Positions 19,609-28,839 of a stretch of DNA of 64,000 nt are shown piece after piece. Each line of letters begins with the position of its first letter. Position 1 is the first letter of the stretch. The stretch is from positions 2,947,900 through 3,011,899 of the forward strand of contig NZ_JXCJ01000001.1 in NCBI RefSeq assembly GCF_000832015.1. Direction: 5' to 3'. Source of the DNA: Gilvimarinus agarilyticus. Its GTDB lineage: Bacteria > Pseudomonadota > Gammaproteobacteria > Pseudomonadales > Cellvibrionaceae. Both the position numbers and the translations under genes were made by a program. The notes beneath the pieces were generated by a model. It saw only the letters and a program-made list of their open reading frames with translations. It was not told the origin of the DNA and searched no databases.

Positions 19609-20654
19609 CCCGTACCCGAGCTACCCACCACCCGGTGAATAAAATCTAACTTGGCGTACACCGGGTCGGTAATAACAAACGGATAGGCATCGCGCATACC
19701 CATACTGCGATTCAGCGCGTTAAGCTTAACGGACAACTCCAGCCAAGTATCCACCAGCTCGGCAAACGGCTTATTGAGTACGCTTCGCCCCTCGGCCGCC
19801 TCACCCTTTAGCTGCATAACCTCAAACTGCCCAGCCGTTTCTAGCGTATCGATCATATGCAGATAGTGCGCCCAGGTTTCGGCCCAATCTTCTAAGGGGT
19901 GCGATTGCGCATAAGCGCTGATGTAATCGGGCACCCAGTTGCTCTGCACAGAGCCGTAGTGTTGCGTTAACGCGCTGCTGTAGTCTTCATCGGGGTTACC
20001 AAACAGTGTCTCAAAGGGCTCGCGCCACGCAGTTGAGGCCACCAACAGCTCGTAATAGTAGTGGCCTATCTCATGCCTAAAGTGCCCCAGCAGCGTACGG
20101 TAACTCTCCCCCAGTTGCTCACGTACCCGCTCGCGGTAAGCTGCGTCCGCCTCGGCCAGGTTAATGGTAATTAAGCCGCTGCGGTGCCCGGTAGAGACGA
20201 ACGTATCGGCAAATTCAGCGTTGGTGCGGCCATCCTCCAAAAACGCAAACTCCAGCTTTACGTTGCGGTTATTGGCCGGGGTCAGTGCCAAACCCAATCG
20301 CAGAATTGAGTAAAGTGTATGGCGCTTGGCTGACTCGAGACTGATCCAGCGCTGTACATTAATACTGTGACTCAAATCGGGAACGGTTTTATTTAGACGA
20401 CAAGAAACACAAAAGCGCTCCCGGCTAGTCACCGGCAACAGCCAATTACAGGCGTTGTAGTCGTGGTAGTTGCCGCAGTAGCGAAACTCTTTGCCGGTGA
20501 CGTCATCGCGCAGCGTTTTATTAGCTTCCGACACTGGGCGCAATGAGACCATGGTAAAACCGACCGAATCAAAACCAAGCAACCGCTGACACGTTAAACA
20601 CTGGGTATTTCGAAAGAATACACGGGTACCGCACTGACAATGAAAATCTATCAC
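19605..20654 (-). CDS. Putative zinc metallopeptidase (Peptidase_Mx-like)
   Basis: A 349-residue protein with two zones. The N-terminus carries zinc-ribbon-like cysteines (CQCG, CLTCQ, and CVSCR further on). The middle contains HEIGHYYYELL, a clear HExxH zincin motif, with downstream EDWAETWAHYLH that may supply the third ligand. This arrangement fits the putative zinc-binding metallopeptidase family often seen with alpha-E and ATP-grasp genes. The substrate is unknown. It starts with GTG overlapping the alpha-E stop (GTGA) and is the last gene of the three-gene operon. Confidence 0.82.
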   Translation of the reverse strand: MIDFHCQCGTRVFFRNTQCLTCQRLLGFDSVGFTMVSLRPVSEANKTLRDDVTGKEFRYCGNYHDYNACNWLLPVTSRERFCVSCRLNKTVPDLSHSINVQRWISLESAKRHTLYSILRLGLALTPANNRNVKLEFAFLEDGRTNAEFADTFVSTGHRSGLITINLAEADAAYRERVREQLGESYRTLLGHFRHEIGHYYYELLVASTAWREPFETLFGNPDEDYSSALTQHYGSVQSNWVPDYISAYAQSHPLEDWAETWAHYLHMIDTLETAGQFEVMQLKGEAAEGRSVLNKPFAELVDTWLELSVKLNALNRSMGMRDAYPFVITDPVYAKLDFIHRVVGSSGTG

Positions 20655-21607
20655 GAGGCACTCTGGACAACGGGCAAATACCAGGTAGCGGCAATGACTT
20701 TGTGGGTTTCGGCAACATCGGTTTGCACCGCATCGATATACTCGTGCAAATTACCCTGGTCAATTAACTCGGCAAACTGCGCCAATTTAATACGGCGACG
20801 TACACCCGCCAGTAAACTGATCGCCTCATCGCTGTTGGGTAAACGCTCAAAGCAGTCCGCCACCTCGCCCAAACAGTGCTCGACCGAACGCGGAAAACAC
20901 TTATCTTGAAACAAAAATGTCACGACATCTTCGGCGTTAATGCGATCTTGCACATGCTGGCGATACATCTGAAAACCACTAAGTGAGCGCAGCACACTCA
21001 TCCACAAAATATTTTCAAACGGCTCTGAAGTCTCGTCATCTTTTGCCGCCGGCTCTAGAATACGGCGGGCGCCGACATCGACAATGCGCGAGGTCATGTC
21101 GGCCCGTTCTAAATTGCGCCCCAGCTGAATAAAGTGATAGGCATCACTTTGGCTCATACAGCCGGCTAACATCCCGGTAAATTGCTGCACTTTTTCGATA
21201 ACGGTTTCCAGCAGTATATGCCGCTCGCGTCGCGCGCCACCTTTACTGAGATTTTCATCCAGATACCAATAGAGGTTATTGATTAACTCGTACACCTCCG
21301 AGGGCATAATCTCACGGGTAATGCGGGCGTTCTCGCGCGCAAAACCGATGGAGTTTTTAATCGAGCTGGGGTTGGCCGTATCGGATAACATAAAGCGCAT
21401 AACCGCTCGCTCATCGGCCAGGTCAGCGTCTTTCTGAAAATACTCTGTACCGCCGCTGATATCGACCAGGGTACCCCAACCCACTCTTACACCGCGGGGT
21501 AGATCCAACAGTAATTTTGTATTGACGTTCACCAGTCGCGCGGTGTTCTCACAGCGCTCCATGTAACGGCCCAGCCAATAAATTCGTTCTGCCACACGAG
21601 ATAACAT
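20651..21607 (-). CDS. Alpha-E domain protein
   Basis: A 318-residue, largely alpha-helical protein of the alpha-E family, beginning MLSRVAERIYWLGRYMERCENTAR-like, a strongly conserved opening with repeated Arg/Glu helices. The family is widespread with circularly permuted ATP-grasp proteins and sometimes Anbu; its biochemical role is not established, though peptide synthesis or modification has been proposed from context. Its ATG overlaps the upstream ATP-grasp stop by one base (TAATG), so translation is coupled. Confidence 0.9.
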   Translation of the reverse strand: MLSRVAERIYWLGRYMERCENTARLVNVNTKLLLDLPRGVRVGWGTLVDISGGTEYFQKDADLADERAVMRFMLSDTANPSSIKNSIGFARENARITREIMPSEVYELINNLYWYLDENLSKGGARRERHILLETVIEKVQQFTGMLAGCMSQSDAYHFIQLGRNLERADMTSRIVDVGARRILEPAAKDDETSEPFENILWMSVLRSLSGFQMYRQHVQDRINAEDVVTFLFQDKCFPRSVEHCLGEVADCFERLPNSDEAISLLAGVRRRIKLAQFAELIDQGNLHEYIDAVQTDVAETHKVIAATWYLPVVQSAS

Positions 21608-23055
21608 TATTTGCCCTCCTCGACGACAACCCAGGTATCCTGGCTGCCACCGCCCTGAGACGAATTGACGACGTACGAGCCCTTGCGCATCGCCACGCGG
21701 GTTAAACCACCGGCGGTCACGCTGCTGGTACGCCCTTGCAACACAAACGGGCGCAAATCGATGTGGCGCGGCTCGGCGTTTTTACTGCCGATAATCGGCG
21801 TGGTCGAGAGCGCGATAAGCGGTTGTGCCATATAGTTGCGCGGTTCGGCTTTAATACGCCGGGCAAACTCTTCGCGCTCTTTTTTGCTCGCCTGGGGGCC
21901 AATTAACATGCCGTAACCGCCGGATTCATTCGCTGGTTTTACCACCAGCTTATCCAGGTTTTGCAACACGTGCTCGCGCTGGGCTTTATCACAACACAGG
22001 TAGCTGGGCACGTTGGGCAATATAGGGTCTTCGCCCAGGTAATACTTAATCATTTGCGGCACAAAAGTATAAATAATTTTGTCATCGGCTACCCCGGCTC
22101 CGGGGGCATTGGCAATCGCCACGTTGCCTTTAAGCCAGGCCCGCATCAACCCCGGCACACCGAGCACCGAATCGGGGTTAAAGGCTTCAGGGTCGAGAAA
22201 TAAATCATCGATGCGACGATAGATTACATCCACCCGCGACAAGCCGTTGATGGTGCGCATAAACACGTGGTCGTCCTCCACCACCAGATCGCTGCCTTCA
22301 ACCAGCTCAACCCCCATTTGCTGAGCCAAATAGGAGTGCTCAAAGTAGGCCGAGTTATAAATACCTGGGGTTAGCACCACTATTTCTGGAAACTCCAGTG
22401 GCCGTGGCGAGATCGCCGCAAGCGTATCAAACAGCTGCGCCGGATACTCTGTCACCGGCAAAATATTGTGGTTTTCGAACAACTCGGGGAACACACGCTT
22501 GGTGACTTTTCGATTTTCCAGCATGTAGGACACGCCAGAGGGCACGCGCAAATTATCTTCTAATACGTAAAACGCGCCGTCATTATCGCGAATCAAATCA
22601 CTGCCGCAAATATGAGCCCAGACACCAAAAGCCGGCTTCATACCCACACATTCGGGGCGAAAGTTAGCCGAGCCTGCGAGGATATCCGCGGGCAGAACTT
22701 TGTCTTTGATTATTTTTTGTTCGTTGTAGATATCATCGATAAAGCAATTAAGTGCCTGCAGCCGCTGCGTTAAGCCGCGCTCTGTTACTTGCCATTCGCG
22801 CTGGGGAATAATGCGCGGGATGATATCGAAGGGCCAGGCGCGGTCGATATTGCCGGCTTCGGAATAGACGGTAAACGATATCCCCATGGTTTTGATGGCA
22901 AGCTCTGCCGAGAGTTTGCGCTCGGCGATATCCTCACCGGACAAACTTGCCAGATGCTTTGCCAGCATACGTGCCGCCCGGCGAGGGTTGCCGGGGGTAC
23001 TGATTAATTCATCGTAAAACTCACCGCTGTGGTAATCACGCCAATCGATTTGCAT
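21607..23055 (-). CDS. Circularly permuted ATP-grasp protein
   Basis: A 482-residue member of the circularly permuted ATP-grasp group, predicted to form amide bonds by an acyl-phosphate route, perhaps on peptides. Diagnostic segments are RVPSGVSYMLENR, YRRIDDLFLDPE, KGNVAIANAPGAGVADDK, KLVVKPANESGGYGM and the C-terminal SSQGGGSQDTWV. The ATG at 23055 has GGAG five bases upstream and gives MQIDWRDYHSGEFYDE; the frame continues to 23220 but without a comparable start signal. First gene of the alpha-E/zincin operon. Confidence 0.9.
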   Translation of the reverse strand: MQIDWRDYHSGEFYDELISTPGNPRRAARMLAKHLASLSGEDIAERKLSAELAIKTMGISFTVYSEAGNIDRAWPFDIIPRIIPQREWQVTERGLTQRLQALNCFIDDIYNEQKIIKDKVLPADILAGSANFRPECVGMKPAFGVWAHICGSDLIRDNDGAFYVLEDNLRVPSGVSYMLENRKVTKRVFPELFENHNILPVTEYPAQLFDTLAAISPRPLEFPEIVVLTPGIYNSAYFEHSYLAQQMGVELVEGSDLVVEDDHVFMRTINGLSRVDVIYRRIDDLFLDPEAFNPDSVLGVPGLMRAWLKGNVAIANAPGAGVADDKIIYTFVPQMIKYYLGEDPILPNVPSYLCCDKAQREHVLQNLDKLVVKPANESGGYGMLIGPQASKKEREEFARRIKAEPRNYMAQPLIALSTTPIIGSKNAEPRHIDLRPFVLQGRTSSVTAGGLTRVAMRKGSYVVNSSQGGGSQDTWVVVEEGK

Positions 23056-23146
23056 TATGACTCCGTAAACGGCCTTGCCGTCACCTTGATGGTTTACTAA
23101 ACCCAGTCTAGAGCTAATGCACAGCTTATACCACCTCCCCCTACTC

Positions 23147-23812
23147 TTAAGCCGGCGGATCGACCCTATCGGTGGTATTGCTATTAACGCGGTACCAACC
23201 GGCAACACTGTAGCGTTCACGCCGGGCGGGCAGCACCTCGTGGGGGAATCGCTCGCTTAAAAACACCACAAGGCGACCCGCCACAGGGCACAACTTCTCT
23301 ACCTCAAGGGCTCCTGCCTCATCGTAGAGCACCAGCTCACCGCCGTCTCCTTCGGCCCAGCTAGGGTTGAGGTACACCACCGTCGAGAGCACGCGATTAG
23401 AGCGCCCCACAAAGGCATCTACATGCTTTTTATAAAAGGTACCAACCGGGTAGTACGCGAGGTGACTCTCGTAATCAAACAACCCCATAAACAAACGGCG
23501 GTTTAACGCCAATCGCAGGGTTTCCATCACGGCCAAAAATTCAGCGGCGGCCGCCGAGCCGCCCTCTATCCAGCAAATACGATCACCGCGAACATCCAAC
23601 GCAATGGCGTGATCCTCCGCGCGGCCGATCCCCGCGGTTTTAAACTGACAGTCTGGATGATTGAATTCTGTCCGCAACGCCGCTATTAAACGCGGGTTAA
23701 AAAAATCATCGAGCACCGCGTAGCCGCGCTCCACCAACGCATCCGCTAAGACGTCAAAAATCAGCTCTGGATTTACGCTGATGGCTGGTGTGGGGCTGGC
23801 GGGTTCTAGCAT
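23147..23812 (-). CDS. 2OG-Fe(II) oxygenase family protein
   Basis: A 221-residue oxygenase of the prolyl-4-hydroxylase/SM-20-like type. It would use 2-oxoglutarate, oxygen and ferrous iron. The iron ligands are His130 and Asp132 (KKHVDAF) and His191 (FPHEVLP), with Arg200 as the probable 2-oxoglutarate anchor. TVVYLNPSWAEGDGGEL is the conserved core strand pair. The hydroxylated target is unknown. It lies upstream of the ATP-grasp operon on the same strand, with about 90 bases between, so it could be loosely linked. Confidence 0.88.
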   Translation of the reverse strand: MLEPASPTPAISVNPELIFDVLADALVERGYAVLDDFFNPRLIAALRTEFNHPDCQFKTAGIGRAEDHAIALDVRGDRICWIEGGSAAAAEFLAVMETLRLALNRRLFMGLFDYESHLAYYPVGTFYKKHVDAFVGRSNRVLSTVVYLNPSWAEGDGGELVLYDEAGALEVEKLCPVAGRLVVFLSERFPHEVLPARRERYSVAGWYRVNSNTTDRVDPPA

Positions 23813-23930
23813 GAGTACGTCTCATTAAACCGTCTGTATACTTCAGCTCAACACCACGTGCAAGCTTTTTTACCACATCGGCGATATGCTAGCCTGACAC
23901 GTCTGCAACCGAGCTGAGGAGAGTGACCCC

Positions 23931-24197
23931 GTGCCACTAAGGCAGCGATTATTCCATCATATTAACGTGCCACTGGTGCAGAGCTTTCGTCAGTTTCGAC
24001 TGGGTTGTATGATATTTTTTGCCGGGCTGGTGGTTATTTTTGGCGCCTCGCAGTTACTCTCACCCAGCTTAACCCAAGAGCTGGTCACGCTGGCAGGCTT
24101 ACTCGTAACGGCTTTTGGCTTTGTCATCGCCATACTGGCACAAGTGCGTATGCTGTTCGGCCGGCTCTACGCGTTCTGGCAAAAACCTAAGGGTTAA
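23931..24197 (+). CDS. Small two-helix membrane protein, unknown
   Basis: An 88-residue protein with two hydrophobic segments (about residues 23-42 and 50-72) and basic ends, beginning [11 protein letters not shown] do not recognise a family. The GTG start is preceded by a strong GAGGAGAG sequence, which supports expression. Its last 11 bases overlap the convergent rsmJ stop region. Confidence 0.65.
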   Translation: MPLRQRLFHHINVPLVQSFRQFRLGCMIFFAGLVVIFGASQLLSPSLTQELVTLAGLLVTAFGFVIAILAQVRMLFGRLYAFWQKPKG

Positions 24198-24996
24198 GCT
24201 CATCGGGCAACTTCTGACGAGTATAAACGTCAAACCGGCTAGACTTACCCTCCAGTCGATAGTTAGGCTCTGCATCGGCCAAATCCGGCGCCTTGCGCGG
24301 CCTTTTTACCACGACCCGATAATTCGCCAGCGCCCGTGCCGCCTCCAGCAAATCGGTGGCATCGGTATCAGCCCCCACCACTTGATGAAAGGCCTGCATC
24401 TCTTTTTTAACATCGGCCGACTTACCCCGGGAGGGAAACATCGGATCGAGGTAAATCACATCCGGCGTCATCACATCGGCAGGCGGTGCTTGCAGGTAAT
24501 CGCGTGCGTCAGTACTGGACAGGCTCAAGCGGGTGATAATCTCCGCAAGCTCTGCATCCGCATCCATCTGGGCTCGCTGCAAGCCGTCGTTAAGCAGTGC
24601 CCACACCAAGGGCGATCGCTCCAACATCGACACATGGCAACCCAGCGTTGCCAATACGAAAGCATCACGCCCAAGCCCCGCGGTGGCGTCTAACACACGA
24701 GGTTTTACACGCGCCTTAACCCCGACGGCTTTGGCAATCATCTGGCCCTTGCCACCGCCAAACAAGCGGCGATGGTTTACGGCCCCGGATAAAAAATCGA
24801 CCTTAACCGGCCCCGGTGCCTTGCGCCCGGTTTGCTGTAAGCTGACGCCATCGGTCGCAAACAGCAACACAAACTCGGGCTCGCGCAGCTCGCGCGGGTC
24901 CGCTTCAATGAGCAGCTCGCAACCAAGCGCTCGCGCGGCGGCGGCGGCCTCCGCACGACGAGTGGAGTCATTGACAATAACAAGCGTGTTTACCAT
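24187..24996 (-). CDS. rsmJ: 16S rRNA (guanine1516-N2)-methyltransferase RsmJ
   Basis: RsmJ methylates G1516 of 16S rRNA. The SAM-binding motif is [15 protein letters not shown], followed by the acidic strand [28 protein letters not shown] is the catalytic region and is characteristic of this family. The start at 24996 gives [10 protein letters not shown] and about 269 residues, with an AAAGG/CAGG region upstream; the frame extends 33 bases further without benefit. It overlaps the small membrane-protein gene on the opposite strand. Confidence 0.94.
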   Translation of the reverse strand: MVNTLVIVNDSTRRAEAAAAARALGCELLIEADPRELREPEFVLLFATDGVSLQQTGRKAPGPVKVDFLSGAVNHRRLFGGGKGQMIAKAVGVKARVKPRVLDATAGLGRDAFVLATLGCHVSMLERSPLVWALLNDGLQRAQMDADAELAEIITRLSLSSTDARDYLQAPPADVMTPDVIYLDPMFPSRGKSADVKKEMQAFHQVVGADTDATDLLEAARALANYRVVVKRPRKAPDLADAEPNYRLEGKSSRFDVYTRQKLPDELNP

Positions 24997-25065
24997 GACC
25001 TGGCCTTTACAAATAACCGCAAGCGCCACTGGGCAACCCGTAGCAAGATTAGGGGTGAGCGGGTA

Positions 25066-25092
25066 ATAAAAAGCCGCCTATTAAAGGCGGCT
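25066..25092 (-). terminator. Rho-independent terminator of the OmpA-like lipoprotein gene
   Basis: A seven-base-pair stem, AGCCGCC with GGCGGCT around seven bases, is followed on the minus strand by TTTTTATT. It lies about 30 bases past the lipoprotein gene's stop. Confidence 0.85.
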
Positions 25093-25122
25093 ATAGTATC
25101 AAATCAAAAGCCGTACGAACGA

Positions 25123-25770
25123 CTACAGGGGCGACAACTGAATTTCAACCCGGCGATTTTGCTCGCGGCCGGCAGCACTCGAGTTATTAGCCACGGGGTA
25201 ACGAGGGCCGTAGCCTGTGGCGTTCATACGGTTGTAAGCCACTTTACGCTGTCCCAAATAATCGCGCACGCTTTGTGCCCGACGCTCACTCAACAATTGG
25301 TTAAAATCATCAGAGCCGGTCGAGTCCGTGTGGCCGCCAATGTTGACAGCGGTTTTATTAAACTCCACCAAGACAGTGGCTACCGAATCCAACACATCGT
25401 GAAACTGCGGGCGAATATCATACTTGCCGGTTTCAAAGGTAATATTACCGGGCATAATCAGGTTGATCTGATCGCCATTGCGCTGCACCTGCACACCACT
25501 ACCCTGCAGCTGTTGACGCAGCTCAGTTTCTTGCTTATCCATGTAGTAGCCCACACCACCGCCAATGGCACCACCGGCTACGGCGCCTGTCAGCGCCCCC
25601 TTGCCACGGTCTTTTTTACTGGACGAGGCAACACCTACCGCAGCACCCGCCACCGCACCAATAATAGCGCCAGTTGTGGAGTTAGATGTTTTGTTTTCAC
25701 CGGTATAGGGGTCTGTTGTGGTACAGGCCGCCAGTGAACACACCAATGTTGCTGCTAGTAACTTTTTCAT
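25123..25770 (-). CDS. OmpA-family outer-membrane lipoprotein with glycine-zipper region (YiaD-like)
   Basis: A 215-residue lipoprotein. The signal peptide ends in the lipobox LAAC with the lipidated Cys at 16. Residues about 33-77 are Gly/Ala-rich glycine-zipper segments likely to insert in or against a membrane. Residues about 105-215 form an OmpA-type peptidoglycan-binding domain, with ITFETGKYDIRP, GHTDSTGS and LSERRAQSVRDYL. It resembles E. coli YiaD and would tether the outer membrane to peptidoglycan. A good terminator follows. Confidence 0.9.
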   Translation of the reverse strand: MKKLLAATLVCSLAACTTTDPYTGENKTSNSTTGAIIGAVAGAAVGVASSSKKDRGKGALTGAVAGGAIGGGVGYYMDKQETELRQQLQGSGVQVQRNGDQINLIMPGNITFETGKYDIRPQFHDVLDSVATVLVEFNKTAVNIGGHTDSTGSDDFNQLLSERRAQSVRDYLGQRKVAYNRMNATGYGPRYPVANNSSAAGREQNRRVEIQLSPL

Positions 25771-25866
25771 AGAGGTTTCCTTATCATCTGAGAACCAATC
25801 AGGGGTATGCTATACCATATGACGCCAAAATGACGCGCAAGTTTTCACATTTATACGGATCTGAGC

Positions 25867-26436
25867 ATGTTTTGTTCTTTACCTAACGCAAGCCGCTATC
25901 GTGGCTACGTAGTTATAGCCACAATTGGTTTACTCTGCCTACTTAACGGCTGCAGCCATTACGATGTATCGATTAACGACAACGTGGTTTATACCCCCAA
26001 GCCTCTGCTGCGCGGCTACCAAGTCAGCGACCCAAACCTGGCCCGCTGTATCGAGCAAACCGTCAGCGACGAGCGCATCACCCGTGCGGTGGACTTAACC
26101 CGTCTACGCTGCACCCACGCCGGCATTGAGTCGCTAGAAGGTATAGCAACCTTTTACGCGCTGATACAACTGGACTTAGGTGACAATGCTATTGAGGACA
26201 TAAAACCATTAGAAAAGCTGGGGCGGCTAGAGGTGGCTCTGCTAGGCAACAACCATATTATCAGTGCCGAGCCGTTATTGCGTTTAATTAAATTGGTTGA
26301 GCTAGATTTAGAAGATAACCCCATCGCCGATTGCCGGGATGTAACGCAGCTTAAAGCGGCCTTGAAAGACAATCAGGGTATGTTGCTCGCCCCGCAAAAC
26401 TGTATCGCGCAAGACGGCTCGCGCCAACGCAATTAA
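25867..26436 (+). CDS. Leucine-rich-repeat lipoprotein
   Basis: A 189-residue putative lipoprotein. The N-terminus is hydrophobic and ends with the lipobox LLNGC (Cys29). The body has about three to four short leucine-rich repeats of the bacterial type, including LIQLDLGDNAIEDIKPL, LEVALLGNNHIISAEPL and LVELDLEDNPIADCRDV. Such repeats usually bind proteins; no enzymatic motif is seen. Two or more Cys near the ends may form disulfides. The stop overlaps that of the convergent PilZ gene in a TTAA. Confidence 0.8.
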   Translation: MFCSLPNASRYRGYVVIATIGLLCLLNGCSHYDVSINDNVVYTPKPLLRGYQVSDPNLARCIEQTVSDERITRAVDLTRLRCTHAGIESLEGIATFYALIQLDLGDNAIEDIKPLEKLGRLEVALLGNNHIISAEPLLRLIKLVELDLEDNPIADCRDVTQLKAALKDNQGMLLAPQNCIAQDGSRQRN

Positions 26437-26699
26437 GCGACAAACACCAACCCGACTGTGTTACGAAACTGACGCACGACGCGCATAGTGACGGGCTCTG
26501 AGTTAATCGGACCCACCACTTTGCGAAACAACACCGCCACCTCAGTGCCCACCGGTGGCAGAGGTTGATTCTCAACCTGAACCTGCGCCCCACCGTCCGA
26601 TATATCCATGGTAAACCCTATAAGGGTGCCAAAGGCGGGGTGTCGCATTTCAACCCGAATACTGCGGCTGGTGCGCTCGTGCTGGCGACGCTCTATCAC
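26433..26699 (-). CDS. PilZ domain protein
   Basis: An 88-residue single-domain PilZ protein, expected to bind cyclic di-GMP. The two binding elements are RRQHERTSR near the N-terminus (RxxxR form) and DISDGGAQVQ (DxSxxG form). The GTG start has AAGGAG seven bases upstream. The protein is too short to carry an output domain, so it would act as an adaptor. The regulated process cannot be told from the neighbours. Confidence 0.88.
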   Translation of the reverse strand: MIERRQHERTSRSIRVEMRHPAFGTLIGFTMDISDGGAQVQVENQPLPPVGTEVAVLFRKVVGPINSEPVTMRVVRQFRNTVGLVFVA

Positions 26700-26821
26700 C
26701 GATAAACTCCTTAGATACCATTGCCCGTCATGGACAGGGGTTTGGCTGGTGGGGATTTAATACGCCGCAGCGATCAACAAACACCAGCGCCATGGTTATA
26801 TTAGCTAATTTTGGCGCCGAC

Positions 26822-27610
26822 TCAAGCACTCAGCTCCGCCGGGTTAGACTCAGGTGCCAGAGACAGCCAGCCAAACCCTTCATCTTGGCAGGCATAAATC
26901 ACCTCTGGAATATCGGCTGTGACAGGTAACAGCGTCTCGCGGGCGCGCTCGAGCGAGTTATTTTTTTGGCTGATATGGGCAATCACCAAATATTGTAACC
27001 GGCTGCGATCGATGCGAGCCAGGAAACCCGCGGCTTGTTGGTTGCTCAGGTGGCCCCAAGGGCCACCCACACGGCTTTTTAACGACGGCGGATAAGGACC
27101 ACCCGCCAGCATCATCGGATCGTGGTTGGCCTCAAGCACCAAGGCATCACAATTTTGGTAGCGATCTTCAACGTGGGGCGAGACAGTGCCTAGGTCGGTA
27201 AGTACACCAAGACGTAAACCCGCACAACTAAAAATAAACTGCGCGGGCTCGCGGGCATCGTGTGGCACCGCAACGGGCTCCACCGTCAGCCCTCCCAATG
27301 TAAAGCTCTGATAAGCCTCAATGAGGTGAAGCGCGGGTAGCTTACCAAGATCACGACTGTGAAAAGTGCCGGGGGTCATGTACACCGGCAAGTCAAAACG
27401 TCTGGCCAGCGCCGCCACGCCTTTAATGTGGTCGGCATGTTCGTGAGTAACGAGGATGGCGGTAAGATCAGAGCCCGACTTACCCAACCGCTGCAGACGA
27501 GCACTGGTCTCTTTAACACTAAAGCCGCAGTCGATCAGCAGCGCCCCGTCAGACCACTCCACCAAGGTAGCATTACCACGACTGCCACTACCGAGGGATG
27601 CCACCCGCAT
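26822..27610 (-). CDS. MBL-fold metallo-hydrolase (YycJ/WalJ-like)
   Basis: A 262-residue metallo-beta-lactamase-fold hydrolase. The metal motif HxHxDH is seen in VTHEHADHIKG, with downstream ligands probably in VPHDAREP, VLEANHD and the YLVIAHIS region. The N-terminus MRVASLGSGSRGN is typical of the YycJ/WalJ group, some of which are exonuclease-like. The start at 27610 has AAGGAA five bases upstream; an upstream extension reaches the bamC stop. It follows bamC closely and may be cotranscribed with dapA-bamC. Confidence 0.88.
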   Translation of the reverse strand: MRVASLGSGSRGNATLVEWSDGALLIDCGFSVKETSARLQRLGKSGSDLTAILVTHEHADHIKGVAALARRFDLPVYMTPGTFHSRDLGKLPALHLIEAYQSFTLGGLTVEPVAVPHDAREPAQFIFSCAGLRLGVLTDLGTVSPHVEDRYQNCDALVLEANHDPMMLAGGPYPPSLKSRVGGPWGHLSNQQAAGFLARIDRSRLQYLVIAHISQKNNSLERARETLLPVTADIPEVIYACQDEGFGWLSLAPESNPAELSA

Positions 27611-27654
27611 AAAGGTTCCTTCGTTGACGTTGGCGCCGTTGGCGGCGCCGAGCA

Positions 27655-28821
27655 TTAAATTAGATTTTTACGTAACAGCGTTAGCAAATCGCGGGATTTA
27701 CGCGGGTCCAAACGTTTACCGTAAGGGTCGCGCAGGCGCACGGTATAGTTGTTGGACTCACCTTCAACAAACAGCAGGTAGCCGGGTGCATCGGGGAAGG
27801 TCTGCTCTGCGCCGCGGTTCGACAAGGGCGCCTTGGCAAAACTCTCACCTTGCGGCACCACGGTTAGCAGCTGCGCCACGCTGTAAGGACTTTCGGCCAC
27901 GAGCTCTTTATCGCTTGAAAACCAACCGCTGAACCAGCCGTCATCTTCCGGCTCAACCGGTTGATAGTGAAGATAATAAACCCCGTCATCCGGCTGGCTA
28001 TCGTACATAGCAAAACCGTCCTGGCGCATTGCGTGATAAAGCGTTGCCTTAGCGCGAGCCTCGCTCAAACGGATCTTCATGACCGGCTCATTTTGCTCCA
28101 CCACCAACGCCGACTTAGCATCGCCACCAATCGCCTGAGCCAACAATGAAGTACCGCCAATGGTTTCATCGCGCGCCAGCGCCGCAGCCAGCTCGTCTAG
28201 CAGCCAGGCTTCACGCTCTGTCGAGCTCGAGGCCTTGGGCCACTGTAAATCGTTACTCGGACTATCGCCTTTTACGCTTTGGTGCAGCACATGAATTTCA
28301 CTGGTCTCGGGCTGTACACCCTGATCAATTTGCACGCGATAGCGATCGGACGTACTCAAGTCCGATTTAAATTGCAGCCAATAGCTGTCAATCAGGCCGC
28401 GCTCAATATCGGCACTGGCAACATCGACGTTGTTTTCGTTCAGAAACGCGCGCACCCGTGGCCAGACTTCGCCGGGGGAGACATTCATCAAAATCCAGCG
28501 CTCATCGGCCAGGCGCTGAATCTTAACGTTTTCTTGCATCAGGTTTGTGGCAAGAGGCTGAGGACGTGGCACCTCGGCGCCGCCCTCTTGGGCAATATCG
28601 TCAAACTCACTCTCGGTAATCGGCGGGATGGGGTAACGCTCACCCAGCCTTTCGCCCTGCATGCCCTGAGGCACCTTCAACGGCTCAATATTATCGGCTT
28701 TTTGATAGTCGCCTTCGCGGTTGCGAAAGTAAGCTTCATCGCCCCACAAAACTCCACAGCCCGATAGCATCGCCACCAAGCCCAATACACTTACGCCCCG
28801 CAGGGAAGTTGTTTTTATCAT
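27655..28821 (-). CDS. bamC: Outer membrane assembly lipoprotein BamC
   Basis: BamC is a lipoprotein of the BAM complex, which inserts beta-barrel proteins into the outer membrane. The signal peptide ends with the lipobox MLSGC (Cys22), followed by an unstructured N-terminal region and two helix-grip domains typical of this family. The position directly downstream of dapA is the conserved dapA-bamC arrangement of gammaproteobacteria. At 388 residues it is slightly longer than the E. coli protein. Confidence 0.93.
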   Translation of the reverse strand: MIKTTSLRGVSVLGLVAMLSGCGVLWGDEAYFRNREGDYQKADNIEPLKVPQGMQGERLGERYPIPPITESEFDDIAQEGGAEVPRPQPLATNLMQENVKIQRLADERWILMNVSPGEVWPRVRAFLNENNVDVASADIERGLIDSYWLQFKSDLSTSDRYRVQIDQGVQPETSEIHVLHQSVKGDSPSNDLQWPKASSSTEREAWLLDELAAALARDETIGGTSLLAQAIGGDAKSALVVEQNEPVMKIRLSEARAKATLYHAMRQDGFAMYDSQPDDGVYYLHYQPVEPEDDGWFSGWFSSDKELVAESPYSVAQLLTVVPQGESFAKAPLSNRGAEQTFPDAPGYLLFVEGESNNYTVRLRDPYGKRLDPRKSRDLLTLLRKNLI

Positions 28822-28839
28822 CTTGACGTCTTCAATCTT

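Noticed and set aside
27611-27655. Upstream extension of the MBL hydrolase to the bamC stop
   Set aside because: The Met at 27610 has a strong AAGGAA and opens the conserved domain; the extension has neither.
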